From assembly GCA_936450465.1 (NCBI GenBank), contig OW388300.1:50457378-50521377 (forward strand): 64,000 bases of DNA, given 5' to 3'. Positions 18,306 to 31,658 of this stretch are shown here, piece after piece. The position numbers and the translations under genes are program-made. The number at the start of each line of letters is the position of its first letter. Position 1 is the stretch's first letter. This DNA comes from Gibbula magus. Taxonomy: Eukaryota; Mollusca; Gastropoda; Trochida; Trochidae. Under the pieces are notes generated by a model, which was not told the origin of the DNA, made no database searches, and saw only the letters and a list, made by a program, of their open reading frames with translations.

Positions 18306-21300
18306 TACAAATTAATTATCGACCATATTACCATGAAACACAGGCTTCAAATTCTATACATGGGCAATGTATCTACTGTCTGTTCACCTGAAGAGACAAG
18401 GACTAAATACATGTACATGTTTGTCTTGTTTAAATCAACGTCTTGACGGTTCAAAAGATTCCTTGTTCAAACGGCTCAGCGACGGTTTTATCATTTACAC
18501 ACAAACACACACTAATATAGGGGAAACGTTGTTTTTCAGAGCATTATCATTTGCAGGAGCCCGAGGTCTTCAATTAACTGCCCAAGGAAGGAGGGCAGTT
18601 GAAGAAGACTGAAGACATAATACAAACGTGTAAAAGTGTGCATAATGCAAAGTAATAATTTGAATATGTTAAATAAGGATAAGGGTATAGGGATAGGGTA
18701 CAATAACACAAACCTGTCTGACACTGATATAAAGTTGGTGCATAGGTCAGACTTACAAAGTGGATGTATCACCCAAAACACCTCCACAGCAGATATTCAT
18801 TGTGGGACACTATCTACATTCAATTCGTTGATATCGCTAGGACTTAATTACAGAAATACCCTTATTACATCAGTAGTTGATGACCTCATCAACAGAATGA
18901 ACAAAGTTTACAATTCATGTACACAAAAAGTATACTTGACTAAGACAAATTGTACCAACACAAATTCGATATTAGTTTGAAACGATTCGCCATATAATAT
19001 CCAAACACAGTGAACAGTGAAATAACGTTATGTGAGCTACAGCGAAGTACGCAATGTTGTTAAGAATTCGAATCTCATCTTTTTTTCATCTCCTCGTGCA
19101 ACGCGTCCTCTATCACATTTGTCACATCAAATAAGTAAAGGGCATTATGCACATATATCAAACAAACGAGTTCACCAATGCAACTGACAACCTATCGATT
19201 ATTATGTAATCTTCCTTTGATCTCTGTTGCAATAAGTCACATTGATCTGTTTGCTGTTTGGAGCGAAGTGAACCTTTGCATGTAGACCTGCTCCCTGTCG
19301 CACACAGCTATTACAATTTTGTTAATTGAAAATCTCTCCAAAAATGCCTGAATTTAATAAAAAAAAAAGTTAGCCTTTCCTGGCTGTCCGTTCTAAGTAT
19401 TTGTTTTGAAAAAGTTCGGCGTCTCACCTCTACTGGATTTATTATCATGTTCGTGCAACTTAATTTACTGAATAAAAGTGGAGTTGTCGAATCGTGAGGA
19501 GAGAAGTATGACTGTAACCTTCTTGACATGCGATGTAAGTAAACGTACATGTACCTAAAACAATAAAGGCAAGTAAAAGCAAAATATTTTTATTCATGTA
19601 AAATAATATCCAATTGTTCACGTGTGAAGAATGAAGAATGTGTTAATCATATACATATAGAGGTGAAGTGATTTTAGGTTTATTTACACCGCATTCGCGA
19701 GTATATCACTTCATCCACTAAATCGTAATACACGTAGAACAGTTCTCTACTACAGACAAAGTTGCCAATCCCCTGGCAGTAGACATAGAATATAACCCTG
19801 TCTCATACCTTAGTATGCATTCAGACTTTGTCAAAGCAAAATAATGACTGCATACCTATACAACGCTAACGGATATAAGTACACAGGGAATCAATGGTCC
19901 AATTGATAATCCTTTTATTGAATTCCATAGGCTACTTGCGACCGTGCGTCACCTAAATAGCATTACTTGAAAATGTTGCTACATGAATATCCAAACAACA
20001 AACGCCCGTCTCATACCTCTGCTGGGTTCTGTTGTCTGTTCATTTGTCAAAGGGTATAAATATACAGCTGATAATCAATTCATGGAAACGTGACGACGGG
20101 AGAGTAAACAACATGGAACTTCCTGGTACACTGACTGAGGTATAAGTAGAATAAAATGGTTTGATAGTGTGTATAACAAACGAGCACATGAAATAGAGAG
20201 GGATGTTATAAACATGACAGCAACACTTGAATGAATAAATAATATATAGCTGCAAACCGAATTTTGTTCACCTACACGTGTATCTTAGTGCAAGTATCAT
20301 GTGAATTGGCTTTCATTGTGATATCAATAAAATTACATAAATGACAAAGAATTATCTGATATGCATGTGTACATTAATCATTCGCTAACTTAAGTACAAT
20401 ATGATCGCCAGGTCAGTGGTACAAGCTTAAGAAACATGGCATAGTGAAACAGATGGAACTTTCGGGAGGCAGCTGTATAGTGTTGTATCGTTACGTACAC
20501 AATTCAATGGTACTTGGTGAACTGTTCGTCATTTCTTAGGAGAACAGCAAGATCCCTTCATTTGGGGATAGTTAATGGTGTGGAGAAGTCGTACACTTTG
20601 AAACGGCGTGTATGTTCACAATAAAGACCTTGTTTTCAAGAAAAGTTTATTTCTTTATGCATTTCACTTTCACCTCCAACGACGTACTCACTTAGAAAAT
20701 GAATTTTACACTCAGAAAAAAACGTTTATTTTAAAAAGTATGGTGCGATACGTACTATGTGTAATTTAGAAACAGAACCATATTTGTTAATTTATTATAT
20801 CGATTAACGGATTTATGAATGCATGAAAGTGTTAATCACAAAGGATTTGTTTCTCATATGTATAAGGAATCGTGTTATATGTGACTGTCATATACGCATA
20901 ACACGTATTGGAATAAAAACAACCCTGTCTTGAAGCGCTATGATATTTATTACCGAAATCAATATTCAATGAAGTTTTTGTCAATGCTTGTAATCGTAAC
21001 GACAGAGGTGTGGAAAATATCCTGGTGAGTTAATATGAACTATGGCGAAGGCATAAGATAATATACTAGGCAACTGTTAAGCTTAAAATCTCCCATTGAT
21101 TGTATACGCTAACATATGACATTCACTTTTCAGTTCATTGTCAGCTGTATACCCTGTAATAATACAAACAGTTCACTGGACGTCTGAGGCTGTGAAAGAG
21201 TATAAGTGGAGTCATAGTAACCACAAAACAAATACGTGTGATTTCGTAAGTTTGCATGGTGTTTGCCATCAACAAGCTTAAGCTTCACCTAACTACACAT

Positions 21301-21407
21301 TTAACTTCATGAATGCATGCATTCAGTATATATTGCAAGGACTTCTTTTGGTTTCCCTAATCACATACGTCAAGTTAGTTTTACCGTGATTACATCTTCA
21401 GTCACCG
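18306..21407. other. Intergenic between tetraspanins 1 and 2
   Basis: No recognised gene. A 114-codon plus-strand ORF at 18636-18980 has a mixed, protein-like composition but no family resemblance and no visible splice context, so it is left uncalled. The rest is AT-rich single-copy-looking DNA. Confidence 0.4.
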
Positions 21408-21560
21408 AGGGTAAATGGTAGTTTCAGTCTCTGCGCATGCATGTGACTGCTGCACGACGTTCATTTGAACCAAGTAATTATCATCATATTTAGATGTTGG
21501 GGTGACTGTATGCAAGTTGAGTGTACTTATATGAACTGAAATAAGCACGTATAGTTTTTT
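21408..21560 (+). repeat. Dispersed repeat, copy 3 of 3
   Basis: A diverged copy of the repeat at 1-178 and 4087-4260: GGGTAAATGGTAGTTTCAGT, then TATGCAAGTTGAGTG and ATATGAACTGAAAT. It lies just upstream of tetraspanin 2, as copy 1 lies upstream of tetraspanin 1, so it may have been carried by the gene duplication. Confidence 0.5.
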
Positions 21561-21750
21561 GGCAAGCCTCAAAGCCAATAACATATTGTGAAAAACACTG
21601 AATGTCATTTAACTGTGACGGTTAGCTTGGCATTACCATTGATTCGTGCAACGAGTCCTCGTGGTAAAACTGAACTAAATCAATGTACTTTTAAACATGA
21701 CAATTTCTATGTTTAAGTAAATCAGCTGGTGACGAAGGAAGACGAGAAGC

Positions 21751-21813
21751 ATGTGTGACTGTCTCGCCATCACGGGCAGGGTCATTATAGGCTTCCTCAG
21801 CCTCATATTTGCG
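21751..21813 (+). CDS. Tetraspanin 2, coding exon 1
   Basis: MCDCLAITGRVIIGFLSLIF then A; 21 codons as in the paralogs. The donor is GTAAAT (21814), weaker than those of the other two genes. Sequence upstream to the dispersed repeat shows no clear promoter. Confidence 0.88.
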
Positions 21814-24800
21814 GTAAATAATGTCATTCCTCTTACCATTATGGACTAGAATGATTCGAAATGGTACACAGTGAAGTAGTTTTTGGAATGTCACACTGTC
21901 GCTTGGCTGGTACATTTTGATGACGAGCTATAGGGAAAATTGTGAAAGCTTTTTTGAAATAGTCAAGTCAAGTGTTTTTGTTATAGATTTGATACTAGAG
22001 CCACAAAGTTAATTATCTGATAAACGTCCACGAAACAAACCATGGTAGAGTAATACCGATGAACGTCATAGAATCGTTGTTCACCCAGAGACGTCACTAT
22101 GTTATACTGTGTGCTTACTCACGTAAGAACCATATCAATCTTAACCGTTAGCACTTGATATTTAAATTCAATCTTTAGAAAATCGATTACGCATGTACTA
22201 AACATTAGAAAGGAACTAAAATCTTCCAAAATAAACTTGATCATTTTCTTTTCATGAATTTACCACAGCCATAGAAAAGTGGTCTCTGAAATAATGTCCA
22301 TATACAATCCAGGTATAAACAAACAGAGCACAATATCCTTGCATGTGTCTGACATTTTCCTGCTTCAGGTCCTTGGGTTCGGACTGCTGGTTATCGGAGT
22401 GATTGTCAAGGTGCAGTCGGACACCCTGAAGACTCTGTATGATCCCCTGGTCCAGATGGCCAAGAGCCAGTTCCAGAGCGCTTCTGGACAAGAGTTGAAC
22501 ATCCCTCTGGATAACTTCAACATAGACGAGCTGGTGGGAGGACTCGCTATTGCCTTCATCGTACTGGGGGTGGTTATGTTTATCATTGGTCTCTTCGGTC
22601 TTGTTGGCGGATGCTGCCAAGTCAAGTGCATGGTCATTGGTGTATGTATAATGTTTATTGGTATAATCAAAATAGAGATTTGCAGAGTTTATAGATGACT
22701 AATTTAAGAATTTCTAAAGTAGTGACTGTCATAACTAATATGACCATGAAGTTACTGGTCACCTTTGAATTATCGTCCTGCCTTAGGTTCGAGGAACTAT
22801 AAGTGATCGAGTTCTTTAATTTTCAGTGAACTGAAATGAAAACTTCATCTGTACACATCATCATCTCTATACTACCAATGATTAGAATGCCTCTCAACTA
22901 GTTCGAATGGACACATTTCTTCCTCCATAGCTGTGTGGCATGGGTTGATAAACATTAAATCATTAAATCATAACCAAGCCAATGACCATTGGTAGGATGT
23001 GGATCCTTCATGACATCGCTGTATTATATAAAGATAAATGACATGAATTCTCTCTTTCGATCAATTTATGACTTGTATGTATATTCCGCTTCTAAAATTG
23101 CGCTCAATCATAATTTAAATACATATTTGCTTGGTGTTGAGCATATCTCTCAGCGATAGAAACATGTGATAATCTGTATCTTCGGCTTTACAACAGTCAT
23201 ATTTAAGGAAAGGAATATCCTTTTCATGGATAAATATGTTCCAACTTTATTTCAAAACATAAAAAAATACAGATGAAGAACATTTTAAATATTAATTTTA
23301 AATATGTACGTTTTGTTTCTGAAACATATTTTATAGCACCATTTGTATGTCTGTTTATACTTAATATATTGATTTTACTATATTGTATCTTCGTACCTAT
23401 TGTATTATTAATATTACATTGATTATGTTTATGATTGTCTATTCATACTGATATGACATCAATTACTGTGCCTCAAAAAACACATAGCGTCCTTTAATAG
23501 TACCGTCTTACAATGTTGTTAATACGATTTAAAGTTTTATTGGAAATTTCTGAAGAATTCAAATGACTTTAATATGATTTACCATTTATTCATTTTGATT
23601 TTTTTCAGTATATGGTCATGGTTGGACTGTTGACAGCCGGTATGATCACAATCGTAATTATTTTGGCCGTTGACAGAAACATCGTAAGTAGTCCTTTTGA
23701 TAATCCATTAAAATGCTGAAAACCTTAAATTCTTATGAGATTTTAATCCAAGCTTATCGTCTCCGATCCCCAGGTAACAGGGCCCCCCTAAAGTCGAACT
23801 GACCAACACATTGCAAGCGGAGTATCAAGGTCTTAACGGAAGTGACGTCACTAGCCTATTGTGGAACGCAATTATGACATGGGTATCTCTTCCATTCTTA
23901 CCATTAAAAAGACGAAAAATATTATATAAAATAAATTATTATAAACCGAATGAGTGCTGGCAGAATAAAGGCTGCTTGGTATTCACGATATGAAAGGAAA
24001 AAAGTTTGTTTCTCAATTACAAATTCTGGCTATCATATCTTGGTACTTTGGGGGAAATTGTGGTAACATATATTTGTGGTAACTATATGTTTTATAGTTT
24101 GATTTACTGAGACTAAAGACAAAACCATTTCTTCAATTACCATTTTTAGTAATATGATTCCATAGACGAGTGCACTTTAAATACAAAATCATTCATTTCG
24201 TGTTGATTCAATTCATCTTCATTATATAATATTTACAAGCATTAAACGAACAAACGACTTTGGCTATAGTAACGTCAAATTCATTTAATAATCGAAAATA
24301 TGTTTTTGAGTTTTTGAATATAGCTTACTAACGCATCTCGTAGCGATGTCAGTGGCAATATTGATCTAATTGGTCAAATATAGTTCATATACTGAACACA
24401 TACATATTTGTATAGCGCCAAAACTTTCACTTGTCAAAGTCGCTTTGACTTCCCTCTATCATTGAATGCCACTCTTTGTCAATATCAACTCCCAACCTTT
24501 GCAGCCACTAATAGGCGCACAACGTTCACCGTTTTAAATTCAGAAAGCAACAAATGACACTGGTTTCAAGATAACGTTTTCTTTTCCAGCAACAATGCTG
24601 TGGTATAGGAGATTACAAAGATTTCGACAAGGCCACAAAATGGAGGAGTTTCTGGGGCCCCTCCACGACCTTCAACTACGAGATGCCGGCAGTGTGCTGC
24701 AAGTCTGGGGAATTTGACCCGACTGGAGATACGTCTTGTACACAGCTAGCCTCTACTACCAACAACAAGGATACGGTACGTACACAGATAGCTTCTACTA

Positions 24801-27800
24801 CCAACAACAAGGATACGTCTTGTACACAGATAGCCTCTACTACCAACAACAAGGATACGGTACGTACACAGATAGCTTCTTCTACCAACAACAAGGATAC
24901 GGTACGTACACAGATAGCCTCTACTATCAACAACAATGATACGGTACGTACACAGATAGCTTCTACTACCAACAACAAGGATACGGTACGTACACAGATA
25001 GCTTCTACTACCAACAACAAGGATACGGTACGTACACAGATAGCTTCTTCTACCAACAACAAGGATACGGTACGTACACAGATAGCCTCTACTACCAACA
25101 ACAAGGATACGGTACGTACACAGATAGCCTCTACTATCAACAACAATGATACGGTACGTACACAGATAGCTTCTACTACCAACAACAAGGATACGGTACG
25201 TACACAGATAACTTCTACTACCAACAACAAGGATACGGTACGTACACAGATAGCCTCTACTATCAACAACAATGATACGGTACGTACACAGATAGCTTCT
25301 ACTACCAACAACAAGGATACGGTACGTACACAGATAGCTTCTACTACCAACAACAAGGACACGGTACGTACACAGATAGCCTCTACTATCAACAACAATG
25401 ATACGGTACGTACACAGATAGCTTCTACTACCAACAACAAGGATACGGTACGTACACAGATAGCTTCTACTACCAACAACAAGGATACGGTACGTACACA
25501 GATAGCTTCTTCTACCAACAACAAGGATACGGTACGTACACAGATAGCCTCTACTATCAACAACAATGATACGGTACGTACACAGATAGCTTCTACTACC
25601 AACAACAAGGATTAGGTACGTATACAGATAGCTTCTACTACGAACAACAAGGATTAGGTACGTACACAGATAGCTTCTACTACCAACAACAAGGATACGG
25701 CACGTACACAGATAGCTTCTACTACCAACAACAAGGATACGGTACGTACACAGATAGCTTCTACTACCAACAACAAGGATACGGTACGTACACAGATAGC
25801 TTCTACTACCAACAACAAGGATACGATACGTACACAGATAGCTTCTACTACCAACAACAAGGATACGGTACGTACACAGATAGCTTCTACTACCAACAAC
25901 AAGGATTAGGTACGTATACAGATAGCATGTACTACCAACAACAAGGATACGGTACGTACACAGATAGCTTCTACTACCAACAACAAGGATACGGTACGTA
26001 CACATATAGCTTCTACTACCAACAACAAGGATACGGTACGTACATAGATAGCTTCTACTACCAACAACAAGGATTAGGTACGTATACAGATAGCATGTAC
26101 TACCAACAACAAGGATACGGTACGTACACAGATAGCTTCTACTACCAACAACAAGGATACGGTACGTACACAGATAGCTTCTACTACCAACAACAAGGAT
26201 ACGGTACGTACATAGATAGCTTCTACTACCAACAACAAGGATTAGGTACGTATACAGATAGCATGTACTACCAACAACAAGGATACGGTACGTACACAGA
26301 TAGCTTCTACTACCATCAACAAGGATACGGTACGTACACAGATAGTTTCTACTACCAACAACAAGGATACGGTACGTACATAGATAGCTTCTACTACCAA
26401 CAACAAGGATACGGTACGTACATAGATAGCTTCTACTACAAACAACAAGGATTAGGTACGTATATAGATAGCATGTACTACCAACAACAAGGATACGGTA
26501 CGTACACAGATAGCTTCTACTACCAACAACAAGGATACGGTACGTACACAGATAGCTTCTACTACCAACAACAAGGATACGGTACGTACATAGATAGCTT
26601 CTACTACCAACAACAAGGATTAGGTACGTATACAGATAGCATCTACTACCAACAACAAGGATACGGTACGTACATAGATAGCTTCTACTACCAACAACAA
26701 GGATACGGTACGTATACAGATAGCATCTACTACCAACAACAAGGATACGGTACGTACATAGATAGCTTCTACTACCAACAACAAGGATACGGTACGTACA
26801 CAGATAACTTCTACTACCAACAACAAGGATACGGTACGTACATAGATAGCTTCTACTACCAACAACAAGGATTAGGTACGTATATAGATAGCATGTACTA
26901 CCAACAACAAGGATACGGTACGTACACAGATAGCTTCTACTACCAACAACAAGGATACGGTACGTACACAGATAGCTTCTACTACCAACAACAAGGATAC
27001 GGTACGTACATAGATAGCTTCTACTACCAACAACAAGGATTAGGTACGTATACAGATAGCATGTACTACCAACAACAAGGATACGGTACGTACACAGATA
27101 GCATCTACTACCAACAACAAGGATACGGTACGTACATAGATAGCTTCTACTACCAACAACAAGGATACGGTACGTACATAGATAGCTTCTACTACCAACA
27201 ACAAGGATTAGGTACGTATATAGATAGCATGTACTACCAACAACAAGGATACGGTACGTACACAGATAGCTTCTACTACCAACAACAAGGATACGGTACG
27301 TACACAGATAGCTTCTACTACCAACAACAAGGATACGGTACGTACACAGATAGCTTCTACTACCAACAACAAGGATACGGTACGTACATAGATAGCTTCT
27401 ACTACCAACAACAAGGATACGGTACGTACATAGATAGCTTCTACTACCAACAACAAGGATTAGGTACGTATACAGATAGCATGTACTACCAACAACAAGG
27501 ATACGGTACGTACACAGATAGCTTCTACTACCAACAACAAGGATACGGTACGTACACAGATAGCTTCTACTACCAACAACAAGGATACGGTACGTACACA
27601 GATAGCTTCTACCACCAACAACAAGGATACGGTACGTACACAGATAGCTTCTACTACCAACAACAAGGATACGGTACGTACACAGATAGCTTCTACTACC
27701 AACAACAAGGATACGGTACGTACACAGATAGCTTCTACTACCAACAACAAGGATACGGTACGTACACAGATAGCTTCTACTACCAACAACAAGGATACGG

Positions 27801-30800
27801 TACGTACACAGATAGCTTCTACTACCAACAACAAGGATACGGTACGTACACAGATAGCTTCTACTACCAACAACAAGGATACGGTACGTACACAGATAGC
27901 TTCTACTACCAACAACAAGGATACGGTACGTACACAGATAGCTTCTACTACCAAGAACAAGGATACGGTACGTACACAGATAGCTTCTACTACCAACAAC
28001 AAGGATACGGTACGTACACAGATAGCTTCTACTACCAACAACAAGGATACGGTACGTACACAGATAGCTTCTACTACCAACAACAAGGATACGGTACGTA
28101 CATAGATAGCTTCTACTACCAACAACAAGGATACGGTACGTACATAGATAGCTTCTACTACCAACAACAAGGATACGGTACGTACATAGATAGCTTCTAC
28201 TACCAACAACAAGGATACGGTACGTACACAGATAGCTTCTACTACCAACAACAAGGATACGGTACGTACATAGATAGCTTCTACTACCAACAACAAGGAT
28301 ACGGTACGTACATAGATAGCTTCTACTACCAACAACAAGGATTAGGTACGTACATAGATAGCTTCTACTACCAACAACAAGGATACGGTACGTACACAGA
28401 TAGCTTCTACTACCAACAACAAGGATACGGTACGTACATAGATAGCTTCTACTACCAACAACAAGGATACGGTACGTACACAGATAGCTTCTACTACCAA
28501 CAACAAGGATACGGTACGTACATAGATAGCTTCTTCTACCAACAACAAGGATACGGTACGTACACAGATAGCTTCTACTACCAACAACAAGGATACGGTA
28601 CGTACACAGATAGCTTCTACTACCAACAACAAGGATACGGTACGTACACAGATAGCTTCTACTACCAACAACAAGGATACGGTACGTACATAGATAGCTT
28701 CTACTACCAACAACAAGGATACGGTACGTACACAGATAGCTTCTTCTACCAACAACAAGGATACGGTACGTACATAGATAGCTTCTTCTACCAACAACAA
28801 GGATACGGTACGTACACAGATAGCTTCTACTACCAACAACAAGGATACGGTACGTACACAGATAGCTTCTTCTACCAACAACAAGGATACGGTACGTACA
28901 CAGATAGCTTCTTCTACCAACAACAAGGATACGGTACGTACACAGATAGCTTCTTCTACCAACAACAAGGATACGGTACGTACACAGATAGCTTCTTCTA
29001 CCAACAACAAGGATACGGTACGTACATAGATAGCTTCTACTACCAACAACAAGGATACGGTACGTACACAGATAGCTTCTACTACCAACAACAAGGATAC
29101 GGTACGTACACAGATAGCTTCTTCTACCAACAACAAGGATACGGTACGTACATAGATAGCTTCTACTACCAACAACAAGGATACGGTACGTACACAGATA
29201 GCTTCTACTACCAACAACAAGGATACGGTACGTACATAGATAGCTTCTACTACCAACAACAAGGATACGGTACGTACATAGATAGCTTCTACTACCAACA
29301 ACAAGGATACGGTACGTACATAGATAGCTTCTACTACCAACAACAAGGATACGGTACGTACACAGATAGCTTCTACTACCAACAACAAGGATACGGTACG
29401 TACATAGATAGCTTCTACTACCAACAACAAGGATACGGTACGTACATAGATAGCTTCTACTACCAACAACAAGGATACGGTACGTACATAGATAGCTTCT
29501 ACTACCAACAACAAGGATTAGGTACGTATATAGATAGCATGTACTACCAACAACAAGGATACGGTACGTACACAGATAGCTTCTACTACCAACAACAAGG
29601 ATACGGTACGTACATAGATAGCTTCTACTACCAACAACAAGGATACGGTACGTACATAGATAGCTTCTACTACCAACAACAAGGATACGGTACGTACATA
29701 GATAGCTTCTACTACCAACAACAAGGATACGGTACGTACACAGATAGCTTCTACTACCAACAACAAGGATACGGTACGTACATAGATAGCTTCTACTACC
29801 AACAACAAGGATACGGTACGTACATAGATAGCTTCTACTACCAACAACAAGGATACGGTACGTACATAGATAGCTTCTACTACCAACAACAAGGATTAGG
29901 TACGTATATAGATAGCATGTACTACCAACAACAAGGATACGGTACGTACACAGATAGCTTCTTCTACCAACAACAAGGATACGGTACGTACACAGATAGC
30001 TTCTACTACCAACAACAAGGATACGGTACGTACACAGATAGCTTCTACTACCAACAACAAGGATACGGTACGTACATAGATAGCTTCTACTACCAACAAC
30101 AAGGATACGGTACGTACACAGATAGCTTCTACTACCAACAACAAGGATACGGTACGTACATAGATAGCTTCTACTACCAAGAATAATGATACAATACGTA
30201 CACCTGTACAACTCAGTATTGTTGAACTAGTGGTACAGAGGTTGGATAATTGGCTTAGTAAACATAATTACATTTATGTACCATATACATGCATACTATA
30301 GGTCATCCAGTAGGAATTGTGGTACCCAGTTTAAATCATCTTCTCACTCCAACTATAACGTGGCATGGCTAAACACATTACTCTCAACATGTACATGCAC
30401 GTAAACGGATATTCTATCATTCCAAATCCGTCCAACTTCTTTGGCACAAAATTTATAGTTAGCGTCATTTCCTTTAAAACACGCCAGACAGGTATTACGG
30501 TGTTCATACAAGAGGACAGTGCCCAACAAACATTTATTCGCATGTTTTGAGTAATGTTCAGCTATGTCACGTCACAATTATTGCAAAATATTATTTATAC
30601 TGGATACCTCAATTCCTTTTAAGTTATCTTGTAATAATATACAGTCAGACCCCCTTTATCCCAATTATATTGGATACTAAACGGCCTTCCCTTAATACAT
30701 GTTGTATTAAACGAGTTAATGATTTGGTATTAAACGAGCGAAAGCGACACTGCAGTATCTTCCACAGGCGAGTATTAAGTATAGTTTATACGGTACGAAT

Positions 30801-31658
30801 TTATGTTCCCAAAACCTGTTTGATGACAAGCTAATGATACACGTTCAAACCCGTCCTGGCTAAGTGCTCCAAAACTGCTCACAAAGCACCCCTGGGATTT
30901 CCTGGGTCCCTGACGGGCAAGGTTGCTCAGATCATAGAGCCTTATTTCTTCGGGTTGGTTGAATGATGCCTTTGATCTATGCCTAGTGTGAACCCTTGAT
31001 GTATTTTCTTCACTTACAAACTGATGAGGTTTTCATATTTTAGGGATGCTATGAATTGCTTTTGGATTTACTTCTTACTGGGACAACTTTCATTGCATTT
31101 TCTTGTGGATCCTGTTGCATGTTGGTGAGTTAAAACAATACATATATAATGTTCATACAATTGAATTAAATAAAAGTGATTTCATAAAATAAACATATGG
31201 GAAAATGTAAATAGATAATACGTTAACGTCTTTGACATCTCATGCTGTTAGTAATGTTGTAATAAAATGATAAAAGTATTCATGTATGCTACAATGTATA
31301 TATCAGTATATGTATATAAACAAAAAAATTACACAAACATTATTTAATTTTACTCATATAATATCTAATCCATTTAGGTTATTAGTGAAATGATATGCCC
31401 CTAAATGAAATGATGAATTTTTACGTAATCGATTTAGATATTTGAACTGATAGAATCGACAAAACAATAATAGCACAAATAAAATTTCTATTAAGAATTA
31501 ATTTTTTGCGAATATTTTGTCCCGAGGATAACTTTGACAAACAATTTAGGTAATTCAATGAAAATGCCTGATGTCTGTTTCAGGGGCTTCTCACTTTTCT
31601 ATCTGCTGCAATATTGTACAAGATTGTGAAGAAAAAGAACAAGGTTCAACCCATGTAG
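21751..31658 (+). CDS. Tetraspanin gene 2, seven coding exons, single-base frameshift in exon 4
   Basis: Exons 21751-21813, 22369-22641, 23609-23683, 23774-23882, 24590-24775, 31044-31124 and 31584-31658 give 286 aa if one extra C in exon 4 is ignored. Organisation and phases match gene 1. The first halves are closest (ELVGGLAI in TM2, YM...VDRN in TM3). The large loop has CCG at 176-178, CC at 209-210, Cys223 and Cys237 in GCYE, the canonical six. TM4 and a basic tail (KIVKKKNKVQPM) close the protein. Two oddities stand out. Exon 4 has six C where the paralog's length predicts five, putting a stop right after VTGPP. Exon 5 ends inside a 130-unit 42-bp array that multiplies its splice donor. 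It is either a functional gene with a sequence error or a recently broken allele. Confidence 0.9.
22369..22641 (+). CDS. Tetraspanin 2, coding exon 2
   Basis: 91 codons from acceptor TGCTTCAG to donor GTATGT (22642): end of TM1, small extracellular loop, and TM2 (ELVGGLAIAFIVLGVVMFII) followed by GGCCQVKCM. Two codons longer than gene 1, the same length as gene 3. Confidence 0.93.
23609..23683 (+). CDS. Tetraspanin 2, coding exon 3 (TM3)
   Basis: 25 codons, YMVMVGLLTAGMITIVIILA then VDRNI, acceptor TTTTTCAG, donor GTAAGT (23684). Intron 3 is only 90 bp here; the other two genes have a long minisatellite at this place. Confidence 0.93.
23774..23882 (+). CDS. Tetraspanin 2, coding exon 4, frameshifted
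   Basis: Acceptor CCCCAG, donor GTATCT (23883). The exon is 109 bp against 108 in gene 1. It reads VTGPP then TAA in the expected frame. After one C of the run at 23783-23788 is discounted, it reads KVELTNTLQAEYQGLNGSDV then TSLLWNAIMTW, matching gene 1 (TEYAGLEGQDTISLLWNVIM). The event is therefore a single-base gain in a homopolymer. Confidence 0.85.
24590..24775 (+). CDS. Tetraspanin 2, coding exon 5 (CCG motif; 3' end lies in the 42-bp array)
   Basis: 62 codons if the first donor GTACGT (24776) is used: QQCCGIGDYKDFDKATKW, then PAVCCKSG and TSCTQLASTTNNKDT. Its final 48 bp (from 24728) are the first 42-bp repeat unit plus the next GATACG. The frame stays open beyond 24775 for 840 bp, so the exon could end at any of about 19 donors in the array. 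Confidence 0.88.
24728..30187. repeat. 42-bp minisatellite, 130 units in register, containing an exon end and splice donor
   Basis: The span 24728-30187 is exactly 130 x 42 bp, with a partial unit after it to about 30203. The consensus is GATACG, GTACGT, ACACAGATAGCTTCTACTAC, CAACAACAAG. Unit 1 has TCTTGT in place of GTACGT and is plainly coding; unit 3 also has TCTTGT. Variants (GATTAG for GATACG, ATAGAT for ACAGAT, TTCTTC or ATGTAC for TTCTAC, ATCAACAACAAT) form local higher-order patterns, often every 4 units (168 bp) in the middle third. ORFs of up to 1821 codons on either strand are consequences of the period of three and were rejected as genes. Confidence 0.96.
30204..31043 (+). other. 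Remainder of tetraspanin 2 intron 5
   Basis: Single-copy-looking sequence between the array and exon 6. Small ORFs here show no family resemblance. The acceptor TTCATATTTTAG ends at 31043. Confidence 0.5.
31044..31124 (+). CDS. Tetraspanin 2, coding exon 6
   Basis: 27 codons, GCYELLLDLLLTGTTFIAFS then CGSCCML, donor GTGAGT (31125). It starts with the conserved GC of the large loop and runs into TM4. The length matches gene 1 exon 6. Confidence 0.92.
31584..31658 (+). CDS. Tetraspanin 2, final coding exon
   Basis: GLLTFLSAAILYKIVKKKNK then VQPM and TAG; acceptor CTGTTTCAG. It completes TM4 and leaves a short lysine-rich tail. Confidence 0.9.
   Translation, partial: GLLTFLSAAILYKIVKKKNKVQPM

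Noticed and set aside
18636..18980. 114-codon ORF
   Set aside because: No recognised family, no splice or promoter context; the composition is plausible but not enough to call a gene.
24746..30211. 1821-codon minus-strand ORF and 1419-codon plus-strand ORF (YYQQQGYGTYTDSF repeats)
   Set aside because: A 42-bp period without stops keeps several frames open on both strands at once. The plus ORF is out of frame with the tetraspanin exon, and neither has a flanking gene structure.
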